Shown here: one piece after another, positions 55,509 through 64,000 of the stretch
Position numbering within the stretch: position 1 is the stretch's first letter
How the letters are laid out: the number at the start of each line of letters is the position of its first letter
Assembly (NCBI RefSeq): GCF_003626915.1
Contig: NZ_CP032570.1
Span: 2,169,001-2,233,000, forward strand
Source of the DNA: Tsuneonella amylolytica
GTDB taxonomy: Bacteria; Pseudomonadota; Alphaproteobacteria; Sphingomonadales; Sphingomonadaceae
Length of the DNA stretch: 64,000 bases
Reading direction: 5' to 3'
Notes under the pieces: generated by a model
The model's database searches: none
Seen by the model: only the letters and a program-made list of their open reading frames with translations
Told to the model about the DNA's origin: nothing
Made by a program: the position numbers and the translations under genes

Positions 55509-57068
55509 TCACTTGAGGTTGAAGCCGGGGGCGGCGGCACCGGCGGCGGTATCCGCCTTGGCGCTGCGGGCCTTGCGGCGCTTGCGATCGCTCGGGGCCG
55601 CGTCGGGCGCGGCGTAGGAGATGCCGGGACCGGTCGGGACCGTGCCTTCGATCGCCGTCGCGCCGGGGCGGGCCTGGCCGGATACGCCGGCGTTGTCCTG
55701 CATCCCCAGCAGACGGGCCAGCTCGTTCGGGGCGTTGAACCCGTCGGTCGGCAGGCGGATGTCGCTGGCGTTGTTGACCGGGTTGACGAGGTAGGGCGTC
55801 ACCACGATCACCAGCTCGGTCTCGCCCTTGCGGAAGCTGGTCGAGCGGAACAGGTTGCCCAGGATCGGCACGTCGCCCAGGCCCGGGGTCTTGTCGACCT
55901 GGTTCTGCGCGTTGTTGCTCATCAGGCCGGCGATCATGAAGCTCTGGCCGCTGCCGAGCTCGATCGTCGTTTCCGCGCGGCGGATGGTCAGCGCGGGCAC
56001 CTGGAAGCCGTTGATCGTGACCGCGCCCTGGCTCGACAGCTCCGACACTTCGGGGCGGACGCGCAGGCTGATGCGGCCGTTGGCCAGCACCGTCGGCGTG
56101 TAGGCGAGGCTGACGCCGTACTTGCGGTATTCGATCGAGGTCGAGCCGAGGCCCTGGCTGATCGGGATCGGGAATTCGCCGCCCGCCAGGAAGTCGGCCG
56201 TCTCGCCCGACAGCGCGGTAAGGTTGGGCTGCGACAGCGTACTGATGAGGCCCGCGCGCTCGGCAAGGTCGAACGCCGCGCCGATGTCGAGGCCGAACAG
56301 GCGGCCGAACGCGGCGAGCGTCGAGCCGGTGCCGGTGCCCTTCACGAGGCTGCCGCCGTCGGGTGCGACGGTGAACCCGGTGCCGAGCCCGTTGGGGCTG
56401 CCCGGGGTGTAGGTGGTGGTAGGGCCGCGGCCGGTGGTGACGCCGAACTTGAACCCGCCGGTCGAATCGACCGTCTGCAGGTTCGATCCGATCTCGCGGA
56501 CCAGCGAGCGGCTGACCTCGGCGAAGCGGACCTGCAGGTTGACCTGCAGCGGCGTCGCGGTGCGCAGCCGGCTGATCACGGTCGCGCCTTCGCCGACGAA
56601 GGCGGCGACGAGGCGCTCGGCCTCGGCGGCATCCTCGGGCGCGGCGACGGTGCCGGTCAGGAGAAACGTGTTGGTGCCCATCGTGGCGACATTCACCCGC
56701 GCTTCGGGCATCGCCAGCGTCAGCATCTGGTCCACGCTGTCGATGTTGTTGCCGACCCGCACGTTGGCCGACCAGATCACGGCGCCCGCTTTGTTGCTGG
56801 CATAGACGGTGGTCACGCCGCCGGCCTTGCCGAACAGGTAGAGCTGGCGTTCCGATTTCACCTGGACGTCGGCCACCGCATCATTGGCGACGAAGACGTC
56901 GGCCATCGCGCCGGGCACGTTGACCAGCTCGCCGCGACCGATCGACAGGTTGATCGTCTGCGACGGCGAGATGGTGCCCTGGGCCTGCGCGGGCAGCGCG
57001 GGGATGCCGGCGAGCGGTGCGGCGGCGAGGCCGGCGAGCAGCAGCGTGGCGGTGAGGCGACTTTTCAT
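55509..57068 (-). CDS. cpaC: Pilus secretin CpaC/RcpA
   Basis: 519 residues from ATG 57068 (AAGGG 8 bases upstream). Signal peptide to about residue 29 (ALPAQA), an N-terminal pilus-formation domain (INLSIGRGELVNVPGAMADVFVAND), a BON-like part, then the secretin domain (about 230-420, LSQPNLTALSGETADFLAGGEFPIP and the late PILGNLFRSTSFRKGETELVIVVTPYLV). Secretins form the outer-membrane channel of the pilus. A Lys/Arg/Ala-rich tail ends the protein. It sits between cpaB and cpaD. Confidence 0.92.
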   Translation of the reverse strand: MKSRLTATLLLAGLAAAPLAGIPALPAQAQGTISPSQTINLSIGRGELVNVPGAMADVFVANDAVADVQVKSERQLYLFGKAGGVTTVYASNKAGAVIWSANVRVGNNIDSVDQMLTLAMPEARVNVATMGTNTFLLTGTVAAPEDAAEAERLVAAFVGEGATVISRLRTATPLQVNLQVRFAEVSRSLVREIGSNLQTVDSTGGFKFGVTTGRGPTTTYTPGSPNGLGTGFTVAPDGGSLVKGTGTGSTLAAFGRLFGLDIGAAFDLAERAGLISTLSQPNLTALSGETADFLAGGEFPIPISQGLGSTSIEYRKYGVSLAYTPTVLANGRISLRVRPEVSELSSQGAVTINGFQVPALTIRRAETTIELGSGQSFMIAGLMSNNAQNQVDKTPGLGDVPILGNLFRSTSFRKGETELVIVVTPYLVNPVNNASDIRLPTDGFNAPNELARLLGMQDNAGVSGQARPGATAIEGTVPTGPGISYAAPDAAPSDRKRRKARSAKADTAAGAAAPGFNLK

Positions 57069-57133
57069 GGTCTTGCCCTTCGAATGGATCCGGCGGGTGC
57101 CGAAAGTTGCGTGTCCGTTCATGGCCGGGATCC

Positions 57134-58243
57134 TCAGTAGGCGCCGAGCGTGCCGGCGACGGTGGACCCGCCGCGGGCGATCGCATCGGCCTGCGTCTGG
57201 TTGAACTGGCTGACCTGGCCGCCCTGCGAGATCGTGACGGTGCTGGCATCCTTGCCGCGGGTGACGGTGACCGTCGAACGCGGCGGGGCGGGGCGGCGAC
57301 CGGCCGGGGCCGGGGCGGCGGCGCCGGGCACGATGACCGTCGCGGCGGGCGCGGTGGCGGCGGCGGACGGCGGGGGCGGCATGGTGCGGCGCTGGAAGCG
57401 CGACACGTCGCCGCCGGTCTGGTAGGTCGTCGCGCCGTCGGTCGGCCGGTTCATCGCCTCGCGCAGCAGCTTTTCTTCCTCCTGCGGCGTGGCGCCGTCG
57501 GGGATCTTGACGTCGCCCTGGGCGATGGCGCGTTCCAGTTCGGACTGGCTATCGGCGATCGAGCGCAGCGAGAGGCTGAGCGTGCCGATGGTCTGCGCGA
57601 CCGAGACCTTCTCGGCGATCTTCGGCGTGACCTCGAGGGTGACGGTGCGCGACTGCTTCACGATCGTGCCGCCCGACTCGTCCTTGTCCTGCGTGGTCGA
57701 CTGGTCGGTCGCGAGGACGCGAAGGTTACGAAGGATGGTTTCCGATGCCTTCAGGTTGCCGCCATCGCCTTCGACCGTCTGGGTCAGCACGAGGTCGACA
57801 CGGTCGCCCGGGAATACGAAGCCGGCGACGCCGGTCTTGTCCGACACGGGCACGGTCACGGCGCGCATGCCGGGGCCGAGCGCCGCGGCGAGGAAGCCGC
57901 GATCGCCGGGCTTCACCAGCGAGCCTTGCGTGACCGGCTCGCCCGCGGTGACGGGGAAGCGCACGACGGTGCCGAGCAGCTTGGAGACGTCCGATTCGCC
58001 TTCGAGGAAGTAGGCGTCCTTCACCAGCTCGGCCGGCCAGGGCTGGAACCCGATGGCGTCGGCGGTGATGATGGTGCCGGTCGGCAGCACGCGCTGGGCG
58101 ACGAGCACCTTGGGCCCCGCCGGTACGGGCGCGGCCTCGGCCTGGGGAGCGGATGCTCCGGCGAACATGCTCCGGGCCATCATCGCGGTGATCACGGCGA
58201 TCACCAGCGCGCCCACCAGCAGCAGCAGCTTCTTCCTGTCCAT
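57134..58243 (-). CDS. cpaB: Pilus assembly protein CpaB/RcpC
   Basis: 369 residues. One N-terminal membrane segment (LLLLVGALVIAVITAMMARSMF), a SAF domain (about 40-130, VLVAQRVLPTGTIITADAIGFQPWP) and an RcpC/CpaB C-terminal domain (about 130-240), followed by an unusual Pro/Ala/Arg-rich tail (about 285-345). CpaB is a periplasmic part of the Tad secretin complex. The ribosome site GGGGG lies before ATG 58243. TTAACC half-sites at 58302-58322 lie about 60-80 bases upstream. Confidence 0.9.
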   Translation of the reverse strand: MDRKKLLLLVGALVIAVITAMMARSMFAGASAPQAEAAPVPAGPKVLVAQRVLPTGTIITADAIGFQPWPAELVKDAYFLEGESDVSKLLGTVVRFPVTAGEPVTQGSLVKPGDRGFLAAALGPGMRAVTVPVSDKTGVAGFVFPGDRVDLVLTQTVEGDGGNLKASETILRNLRVLATDQSTTQDKDESGGTIVKQSRTVTLEVTPKIAEKVSVAQTIGTLSLSLRSIADSQSELERAIAQGDVKIPDGATPQEEEKLLREAMNRPTDGATTYQTGGDVSRFQRRTMPPPPSAAATAPAATVIVPGAAAPAPAGRRPAPPRSTVTVTRGKDASTVTISQGGQVSQFNQTQADAIARGGSTVAGTLGAY

Positions 58244-58301
58244 GGCTGTCTTAGCCCCCTCAAAGTCCCGGCAGGTCCGGCCGGTGCGGAATGGTTGCCG
58301 T

Positions 58302-58322
58302 GGTTAAGCGGCGAACGGTTAA
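58302..58322 (-). promoter_or_regulatory. Two TTAACC half-sites upstream of cpaB
   Basis: On the minus strand TTAACC occurs at 58322-58317 and again at 58307-58302 (the second reads TTAACCAC), 15 bases apart. They lie between cpaA and cpaB, about 60-80 bases from the cpaB start. Similar to the TTAACCAT half-site of CtrA; the regulator is inferred. Confidence 0.35.
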
Positions 58323-58329
58323 AATCGGG

Positions 58330-58830
58330 TCAACCGGCCAGCGGGCCGGAAATCGAAGCCTGCGCGGCGGGCAGGTAGATCGTGCCGATCACCCACAGCC
58401 CGGCAGCCGCAATGGCGACGCCGTAGGGGATGGCCAGCCGGTCGCGCTGGCGGCGGGCGATGTGCCACATGCCCATGCCCAGCGTCAGGATGCCGCCCAC
58501 GACCGCCATGACCAGCAGAAGCTGCAGGAAGGGGTAGGGTTCGATCCACAGCGCCAGCGCGGTCAGCAGTTTGACGTCGCCGCCGCCCATCCACTTCATC
58601 GCGAACATCGCGGCGAACACGGCGAACGCGCCGATGCCGACGGCGATCTGAAGCGCGACGCCCGGCCACAGCGACAGGCCGCTGGCGTACCACCACACCG
58701 GCGCGGCAAGCGCGATCGCGGCGTTGAGCCAGTTGTCGATCTGGCGCCGGCGCCAGTCGGTCGCCGCGGCGACGAGCAGCGCGATTGCCAAGGCCACGAC
58801 CAGCCCGTATTGCAGATATCCGCCCAGCAT
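58330..58830 (-). CDS. cpaA: Prepilin peptidase CpaA/TadV (A24 family)
   Basis: 166 residues with about five membrane segments. The two catalytic aspartates of A24 peptidases are present: TDWRRRQIDN (residue about 29) and GGGDVK (GxGDVK-type). It cleaves and so matures Flp-type prepilins at the inner membrane. The ATG at 58830 has GGGGA 8 bases upstream; the open frame continues to a TTG at 58845. It is the first gene of the cluster cpaABCDE-tadBC. Confidence 0.9.
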   Translation of the reverse strand: MLGGYLQYGLVVALAIALLVAAATDWRRRQIDNWLNAAIALAAPVWWYASGLSLWPGVALQIAVGIGAFAVFAAMFAMKWMGGGDVKLLTALALWIEPYPFLQLLLVMAVVGGILTLGMGMWHIARRQRDRLAIPYGVAIAAAGLWVIGTIYLPAAQASISGPLAG

Positions 58831-58919
58831 TGAGATAGTCCCCAAGTCCCTTGGATCGGGGTGCTAGCGGCCAGTGCTTACCAAACAGTAACCAAGGCCG
58901 GAGTTCTGCCATTAGCCAC

Positions 58920-59876
58920 TTGCGCGAAGCCGGTGGAAACCCTGCGGACGCGCGACGCGCGATCCCGCACGGCGCGCGCGAAAGCCGCTGGACCGCGCCC
59001 GACGGGCACCCGATCCGGCGGCTCGACATGGCTTCTCCCGAGGGCGGGGCGCGCGGTTCGCTGCTTTTTCTCTCAGGCAGGGGCGACGGGTACGAGAAAT
59101 ATCTCGAAGCGCTCGGCCACTGGCACCGGCAGGGCTGGCGGGTCACCGCGATCGACTGGCGCGGACAGGCCGGATCGGGCCGGCTGGGGGCCGATGAGGT
59201 GACCGGGCACATAGAGGATTTTACCCAGTGGACCGGCGACCTCGCCGCGTTCTGGTGCGACTGGTCGCGTGGTCATCCCGGCCCGCGCGTGCTGGTCGGT
59301 CATTCGATGGGCGGGCATCTCGCCCTGCGCGCGGTGGCCGAAGGGCTGGTCGATCCCGCCGCGGTCGTCCTCACCGCGCCGATGCTCGGGATCGGCCGCC
59401 TGCCGCCGGCGCTGCTCCACGCGGCGGCGCGGCTGATGGTCCGTATGGGCGACCCGCGCCGCCCGGCCTGGAAATGGAGCGAGAAGCCCGGCGAGCCGCC
59501 GGCGGCCCGCGCGCATCTGCTGACCCACGATCCCAACCGTTACGAGGACGAACTGTGGTGGCGGCGGGAACGGCCCGAACTCGTCATGGGGCCGGGCAGT
59601 TGGGGCTGGGTCGAGCGGGCCTACGCCTCGATGCGGGGCCTGTTTGCGCGCGGCGTGCTGGAGGGGGTAAGGGTCCCCGTCCTCGTCGTCGCGACGTCCA
59701 ACGACAAGCTGGTGTCGTGGCCGGCCATCGTTTCGGCGGTGCGGCGGCTTCCGGCGGGCGAGATCGCCGAATTCGGCGCCGAATCGCATCATGAAATTCT
59801 GCGCGAGGCGGACCCCGTGCGCCTGCGCGCTTTTGCCGCGATCGACGATTTCCTCGCCCGGACGATTGCCCGATGA
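58920..59876 (+). CDS. Alpha/beta hydrolase, lysophospholipase-like
   Basis: 318 residues if the TTG at 58920 is used. Motifs: LLFLSGRGDGYEKYLEALGHW (about 48-68), DWRGQAGSGR, nucleophile elbow GHSMGGHLALR (Ser), acidic VATSNDKLVSW and catalytic His in ESHHEILRE. This matches the serine aminopeptidase S33/lysophospholipase group. No ATG lies at a reasonable position; TTG codons at 58851 and 58920 are possible and neither has a strong ribosome site, so the N-terminus is uncertain. The gene overlaps the following FAD oxidoreductase gene by 4 bases (ATGA). Confidence 0.75.
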   Translation: MREAGGNPADARRAIPHGARESRWTAPDGHPIRRLDMASPEGGARGSLLFLSGRGDGYEKYLEALGHWHRQGWRVTAIDWRGQAGSGRLGADEVTGHIEDFTQWTGDLAAFWCDWSRGHPGPRVLVGHSMGGHLALRAVAEGLVDPAAVVLTAPMLGIGRLPPALLHAAARLMVRMGDPRRPAWKWSEKPGEPPAARAHLLTHDPNRYEDELWWRRERPELVMGPGSWGWVERAYASMRGLFARGVLEGVRVPVLVVATSNDKLVSWPAIVSAVRRLPAGEIAEFGAESHHEILREADPVRLRAFAAIDDFLARTIAR

Positions 59877-60979
59877 GCGCCGATTTCGCGATCGCGATCG
59901 TCGGCGCAGGCATCGCCGGTGCCAGCCTCGCCGCCGAACTTTCCAGCCTTGGCGAACACCGGATCGTCCTGCTCGAGGCGGAAGACCGGCCCGGCTACCA
60001 CACCACCGGCCGGTCGGCGGCATTCTGGGAAGAATGCTACGGCGGGCCCGACGTCGTTCCCCTGACCCTCGCCAGCGGACCGTGGCTGCGCGAACACGGC
60101 TTCCTCAGCCCGCGCGGCGCGCTCTACGTCGGGACCGACGCCGACCGCCCCGCGCTCGACGCCTTCATGGAGCGGTTTGCGGGGAGCGGGGTTCACATCG
60201 CCCGCCTTGGCGCGGAGGAACTGGCCCGGCGCCTGCCCGGCGTGCGCGCCGACTACACCTCCGCGGTGTGGGAACCGGCCTGCGCCGATATCGACGTCGC
60301 GGCACTGCACCAGCACTATCTCGCCGCCGCGAAACGGGGCGGGGTCGAGCTTCGCACGCGCTGGCGGGTCGTCTCGGCGGATCGCGAGAACGGCATCTGG
60401 ACACTCGCCAACGCACACGGCGAGACGCTGACCGCCGGCACGGTCGCCAACGCCGCCGGCGCCTGGGCCGACGGTTTCGCCATGCTCGCCGGAGCGCGCC
60501 CGCTCGGCATCCAGCCCCTGCGCCGGACGGTTGCGCAGCTGCGCACCGATCCGCCGCCGCCCGCCGACCTGCCGCTCGTCCTCGACATCGCGGGGCGGTT
60601 CTACTTCAAGCCCGAAAGCGGCAAGCTGTGGCTGAGTCCGCACGACGAGGAGCCGAGCGAACCATGCGACGCCGCGCCGGAAGAGATCGCCGTCGCCGAG
60701 GCGATCGACCGGTTCGAACGGGTCACCGACTGGCGCGTCGTCGCCGTCGAACGCAAGTGGGCGGGCCTGCGCAGCTTCGCGCCCGACCGGCTGCCGGTCT
60801 ACGGTTTCGATCCGGATGTGGAGGGATTGTTCTGGTTCGCCGGGCAGGGCGGCTTCGGCATCCAGACCTCGCCCGCGGCCGCGCGGCTCGGCGCGCAGCT
60901 CCTTCTGGGTGCGCCGCGCGACGCGACGACGCAGACGCTCGACCCCGCGCTCTACGCGCCCGCCCGGTTCCGGGCGTGA
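59873..60979 (+). CDS. FAD-dependent oxidoreductase (DAO family)
   Basis: 368 residues. FAD-binding IVGAGIAGASLAAEL at residues 9-23 and the substrate/FAD segment TGRSAAFWEECYGG, then a C-terminal FAD-binding GLFWFAGQGGFGIQTSPAAARLGAQLLLG. The family oxidises amines or amino acids (D-amino acid oxidase fold). It is soluble. The ATG overlaps the TGA of the upstream hydrolase (ATGA), so the two are co-translated. The substrate is unknown; a catabolic pairing is inferred. Confidence 0.85.
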   Translation: MSADFAIAIVGAGIAGASLAAELSSLGEHRIVLLEAEDRPGYHTTGRSAAFWEECYGGPDVVPLTLASGPWLREHGFLSPRGALYVGTDADRPALDAFMERFAGSGVHIARLGAEELARRLPGVRADYTSAVWEPACADIDVAALHQHYLAAAKRGGVELRTRWRVVSADRENGIWTLANAHGETLTAGTVANAAGAWADGFAMLAGARPLGIQPLRRTVAQLRTDPPPPADLPLVLDIAGRFYFKPESGKLWLSPHDEEPSEPCDAAPEEIAVAEAIDRFERVTDWRVVAVERKWAGLRSFAPDRLPVYGFDPDVEGLFWFAGQGGFGIQTSPAAARLGAQLLLGAPRDATTQTLDPALYAPARFRA

Positions 60980-60983
60980 GAGT

Positions 60984-61418
60984 CTAGGCGACCGCTTCCG
61001 CGGCGGCGCAGGCCAGCGCATCGACCCGCTCGTTCTCGGCGTGGCCCGAGTGGCCCTTGACCCAGATCCACTCGACCGTGTGCGGCCTCGCCGCCGCGAT
61101 CAGTTCGTGCCACAGGTCGGCGTTGCGGACCGGCTGTTTGCTGGCGTTCTTCCAGCCGTTACGTTGCCAGCCGTGGACCCACTTGGTGATTCCGTCGAGC
61201 ACGTACTTGCTGTCGGAATGCAGGCGGATTTCGCACGGTTCGATTAGTGCTTCGAGCGCGCGGATCGCAGCGGTCAACTCCATGCGGTTGTTGGTCGTGT
61301 CGGCCTCGCCGCCCGACAGTTCCTTCTCGTGACTGCCCATGCGCAGCAGCGCGCCCCAGCCGCCGGGGCCGGGGTTGCCCTTGCAGGCCCCGTCGGTGAA
61401 AATATCGACTTTCTTCAT
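60984..61418 (-). CDS. rnhA: Ribonuclease HI
   Basis: 144 residues. The four catalytic acids are in place: Asp9 ([12 protein letters not shown]), Glu47 (NNRMELTA), Asp68 (LHSDSKYV) and Asp132 (ENERVDALA). The basic protrusion ([16 protein letters not shown]) is also present. It removes RNA from RNA:DNA hybrids. The ATG at 61416-61418 overlaps the thrB stop as ATGA. It is convergent with the FAD oxidoreductase (4-base gap). Confidence 0.96.
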   Translation of the reverse strand: MKKVDIFTDGACKGNPGPGGWGALLRMGSHEKELSGGEADTTNNRMELTAAIRALEALIEPCEIRLHSDSKYVLDGITKWVHGWQRNGWKNASKQPVRNADLWHELIAAARPHTVEWIWVKGHSGHAENERVDALACAAAEAVA

Positions 61419-62386
61419 TGCCAGGCGGTGTCACCAGCAGCGGCGTAGAATTGCAAGCGGCGCATGAAGGCCATCGGGTCCTTGCGTGTCACCAGCGCGT
61501 CTGGCGGAGTGTCGAGCCAATCCTCGGCCCGGCTTGCGACGAAGCGCAGGCAGGCTCCTTGCGCGAGGACGGGGAGGGCGGCGCGCTCGGCATCCGACAG
61601 CGGGCGGACGGCTTCGTACCCTTCGACCAGCGCGCGCCCCACCGCCGCGTCGAACCGTTTGCCCGACCGGTCGAAACTCCACGCCGCGTGGGTGACGGCC
61701 AGGTCGTATGCCATCGCTTCCTCGCAGGCGAAGTAGAAATCGATCATGCCCGTGACCCGGTCGCCGCGCATGAGCACGTTGTCGGGAAACAGATCGGTGT
61801 GACAGATCGCGCGCGGGAGATCGCCGGGCCACCGGGCGGCGAGAGAGCGCGCGACATCCACCGCGTCCGGCAGGTCCGGATCGATGGTCGACAGCGCCGC
61901 CGGGCCGCAGGTGTCCAGCACGCGGAGCGAGGCGTCGATATCGAGCGCGTTGGCGCGGCTCTGCCCGAAGTCCGCGCTCGCGATATGCATGCCGGCCAGC
62001 GCCGCGCCCACTGCGCGGGCCTGCGACGCGGTCGGCCGGTCCACCGATACGCCGGGCAGGAACTCGATCAGCGCCGCCGCCTTGCCGGCGACTTCGCGCG
62101 ACAGCGCGCCCGACCGGTCGTGGATCGTGCGCGGGACCGGACAGCCGCGGGCCGACAGGTGATCGAGCAGCGCGAGGAAAAACGGCAGGTCCGCAAGGTC
62201 GATGCGCCGCTCGTAGAGGGTCAGGATGAACCGCCCGCCCGCGCCGTCGCGGCCGGTCGTCTCGACCAGCCAGTTCGAATTCGAGATGCCTTCCGCGATC
62301 CCCTTGGCCGAAACGAGTTCGCCGACGTCGTATTCGGCGATCAGCGCGGCGAGGTCCTCGGCGGCGAGGTGGGTGTAGACCGCCAT
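61415..62386 (-). CDS. thrB: Homoserine kinase, ThrB (APH-like) type
   Basis: 323 residues, phosphotransferase fold: Gly-rich [17 protein letters not shown], Brenner motif [13 protein letters not shown] and metal-binding [11 protein letters not shown]. This is the alphaproteobacterial homoserine kinase (ThrB2 type), unrelated to the GHMP enzyme of E. coli. It phosphorylates homoserine for threonine synthesis. It lies between ispH (9-base gap) and rnhA (4-base overlap), the usual order in this group, which supports the identification. Confidence 0.9.
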   Translation of the reverse strand: MAVYTHLAAEDLAALIAEYDVGELVSAKGIAEGISNSNWLVETTGRDGAGGRFILTLYERRIDLADLPFFLALLDHLSARGCPVPRTIHDRSGALSREVAGKAAALIEFLPGVSVDRPTASQARAVGAALAGMHIASADFGQSRANALDIDASLRVLDTCGPAALSTIDPDLPDAVDVARSLAARWPGDLPRAICHTDLFPDNVLMRGDRVTGMIDFYFACEEAMAYDLAVTHAAWSFDRSGKRFDAAVGRALVEGYEAVRPLSDAERAALPVLAQGACLRFVASRAEDWLDTPPDALVTRKDPMAFMRRLQFYAAAGDTAWQ

Positions 62387-62395
62387 GGGGTCGCC

Positions 62396-63370
62396 CTAGT
62401 CGGTCAGCTGGCGGGGCAGTTTGAAGACCATCTTCTCTTCGGTGGTAACGAGCGTGTGCTCCTCCACCGCCCGCCATTCCGCCAGCCGCTCGACCACTTC
62501 GCGCACCAGCTTTTCGGGTGCGGAGGCACCGGCGGTGAGGCCCACGGTGCCGACCCCAGCCAGCCATGACGGATCGATCTCACTCGCCCGCTGGATCAGT
62601 TTCGCGTCGGTGCCCATGCGCTGGGCGACCTCGACGAGACGCAGCGAATTCGACGAATTGGGCGCGCCGATGACCAGCACCAGGTCGCTGCCCGGCGCGA
62701 TCGCCTTGACCGCCGCCTGCCGGTTGCTGGTGGCGTAGCAGATGTCCTCCGCCTTTGGGCCCACGATGTGCGGGAACTTGGCCTGCAGGGCGGCGACGAT
62801 CTCGCGCGTGTCGTCGACCGACAGGGTCGTTTGCGTCAGGAATGACAGCGGCGTTTCCCCGGTGAACGACAACGACTCGACGTCTTCGACCGTCTCCACC
62901 AGCGTAATCGCACCGTCGGGCACCTGGCCCATCGTGCCGATGACCTCGGGGTGACCCTTGTGCCCGACGAAGACGATATGCCGTCCAGCCTCGATCTGGC
63001 GTTCGGCCTGGCGGTGGACCTTGCTGACGAGGGGGCAGGTCGCATCGACCCAAGTCATCTCGCGCCGGTCGGCCTCCGCCGGCACCGATTTGGGCACGCC
63101 ATGCGCGCTGAAGACCACCGGCGCGCCGTCGGGCACTTCGTCCAGTTCCTCCACGAAGATCGCCCCTTGCGCCTTCAGGGCGTCGACCACGTACTTGTTG
63201 TGGACGATTTCGTGCCGGACATAGACCGGCGCACCGTAGCGTTCGATCGCCCGCTCGACGATCTCGATCGCCCGGTCGACCCCCGCGCAAAATCCGCGCG
63301 GCGCGGCGATGAGCAGCGTGAGCGGGAGCTTGGCGTCGGAGGAAGCGGGCGGCTGAAAGGGGGCGTTCAT
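62396..63370 (-). CDS. ispH: 4-hydroxy-3-methylbut-2-enyl diphosphate reductase (IspH/LytB)
   Basis: 324 residues. The three [Fe-S] cysteines are present: GFCAG (Cys28), ATCPLV and [10 protein letters not shown], plus the VFSAHGVP motif and [11 protein letters not shown]. It makes isopentenyl and dimethylallyl diphosphate in the last step of the MEP pathway. The N-terminal 15 residues are an extension of low complexity. A hairpin whose 3' arm overlaps the ribosome site precedes the start (63379-63409). It is followed by thrB and rnhA. Confidence 0.95.
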   Translation of the reverse strand: MNAPFQPPASSDAKLPLTLLIAAPRGFCAGVDRAIEIVERAIERYGAPVYVRHEIVHNKYVVDALKAQGAIFVEELDEVPDGAPVVFSAHGVPKSVPAEADRREMTWVDATCPLVSKVHRQAERQIEAGRHIVFVGHKGHPEVIGTMGQVPDGAITLVETVEDVESLSFTGETPLSFLTQTTLSVDDTREIVAALQAKFPHIVGPKAEDICYATSNRQAAVKAIAPGSDLVLVIGAPNSSNSLRLVEVAQRMGTDAKLIQRASEIDPSWLAGVGTVGLTAGASAPEKLVREVVERLAEWRAVEEHTLVTTEEKMVFKLPRQLTD

Positions 63371-63378
63371 ACCCCGCC

Positions 63379-63409
63379 CCCTAGCGCTTCGCCGCGCGCG
63401 CCGCTAGGG
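63379..63409 (-). promoter_or_regulatory. Hairpin overlapping the ispH ribosome-binding region
   Basis: CCCTAGCG (63379-63386) pairs with CGCTAGGG (63402-63409), with a GC-rich 15-base loop. In the minus-strand mRNA its 3' arm ends 8 bases before the ispH ATG and contains part of the G-rich Shine-Dalgarno sequence (GGGGGCGGGG). Folding could limit translation. Confidence 0.4.
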
Positions 63410-63445
63410 CGGCTGCCGATTGCCATTCCGGGACCCGTATCGACC

Positions 63446-64000
63446 ATGACCAATGCCTATCGCCTCGCTGCCATGCTGATGATGGGGGCCGCGCTCGCCG
63501 GCTGCAAGCGTAGCGGCGAACTGGTCGTCGAGCAGGGCGTGGGCATTACCGCGATCCGCACCGCGTGTCCGGCGGTCGGTGTGCCAGATTACACCGGCGA
63601 CATCACGACCTTCCGCACCCCCGGCAACGCGACGGCCGCGAACATCGACGTGACCGCGTCGATCACCAACCTGCGTTCGACCTGCGACAATGGGTCGCCG
63701 CGCATCTATTCCAACGCCACGTTCGACGTGCTGGCCCGCCGCACCGACACGCGCGGCGCGCGCACCGTCACGTTGCCGTACTATTCCGTCGTCCTGCGCG
63801 GCGGCACCTCGGTCGCCACCAAGCGCGTGGGCCAGGTCACCCTGAGCTTTGCCGACGGACAGGAACGCGCGCAGGCCCGTGCCCAAGCCGGCGCCTACGT
63901 CGACCGGGCCGAAGCGACGCTGCCCGTCGACATCCGGGACCAGATCACGCGCAAGCGCAAGGCCGGCGCCGAAGATGCCGCGCTCGACCCGCTTGCCGAC
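63446..64000 (+). CDS. Lipoprotein, 3' end outside window
   Basis: The reading frame from ATG 63446 stays open to the right edge (185 codons, no stop). The N-terminus MTNAYRLAAMLMMGAALAGC is a lipoprotein signal with lipobox LAGC (Cys20), so the mature protein is lipid-anchored. The remainder, with CPAVG and STCDNG cysteines and beta-strand-like segments (ATFDVLARRTDTRG, TVTLPYYSVVLRGGT), resembles sphingomonad envelope lipoproteins of unknown function. It is divergent from ispH with 75 bases between the starts. The antisense frame 63404-63886 is a shadow. Confidence 0.72.
   Translation, partial: MTNAYRLAAMLMMGAALAGCKRSGELVVEQGVGITAIRTACPAVGVPDYTGDITTFRTPGNATAANIDVTASITNLRSTCDNGSPRIYSNATFDVLARRTDTRGARTVTLPYYSVVLRGGTSVATKRVGQVTLSFADGQERAQARAQAGAYVDRAEATLPVDIRDQITRKRKAGAEDAALDPLAD

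Noticed and set aside
63404-63886. 160-residue open frame on the minus strand next to ispH
   Set aside because: It is antisense to the lipoprotein gene that starts at 63446, which has a clear lipobox signal; the antisense frame has no recognisable feature.

Overview
The window comes from a GC-rich alphaproteobacterium, most probably a member of Sphingomonadales close to Erythrobacteraceae. Four large TonB-dependent receptors (TBDTs), TPR-sulfotransferases, a phosphotransferase/DUF6285 pair, an infA-maf-RNase E/G-yacG run and a Tad/Cpa pilus cluster of alphaproteobacterial gene order all fit. No transposase, integrase, phage gene or CRISPR array is visible. The genus is inferred from gene content only.

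Left part (1-15,200): the end of a chaperone-usher locus (chaperone, usher, two-domain fimbrial protein, small pilin-like protein), followed by a LuxR-type response regulator facing a 7TMR-DISM histidine kinase. Next come acyl-CoA metabolism genes (phosphotransferase, DUF6285, PaaG-like isomerase, acetyl-CoA synthetase), a CPA1 antiporter, tRNA-Phe(GAA) and the minus-strand run infA-maf-RNase E/G-yacG.

Middle (15,300-32,400): a TBDT with an unusual Cys-repeat insert, a lipase-like hydrolase plus WS/DGAT acyltransferase pair, a BaiN-like flavoprotein, uvrC, a small unknown protein, an M16 lipoprotein peptidase, a penicillin-acylase-family N-terminal-nucleophile hydrolase, and clpB.

The block 32,400-47,600 is the most distinctive part. 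Three TBDTs on the minus strand are interleaved with two TPR-sulfotransferases, one sulfotransferase-like P-loop protein and two small secreted proteins. Each TBDT ends in a strong hairpin and carries the octamer TGTTGCAG upstream. This looks like a nutrient-uptake island with a possible sulfation function; the link is inference.

Right part (47,900-64,000): a thiolase-SDR-crotonase-MarR beta-oxidation-like set; a Tad pilus cluster (cpaA, B, C, D, E, tadB, tadC) that lacks the CpaF/TadA ATPase and any pilin; a hydrolase/FAD oxidoreductase pair; ispH-thrB-rnhA; and a lipoprotein gene running off the right edge.

Start codons were moved from the longest open frame to internal ATG/GTG/TTG codons wherever a Shine-Dalgarno sequence, signal peptide or family length called for it. 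Very long open frames opposite real genes are GC-driven shadows and are left out.
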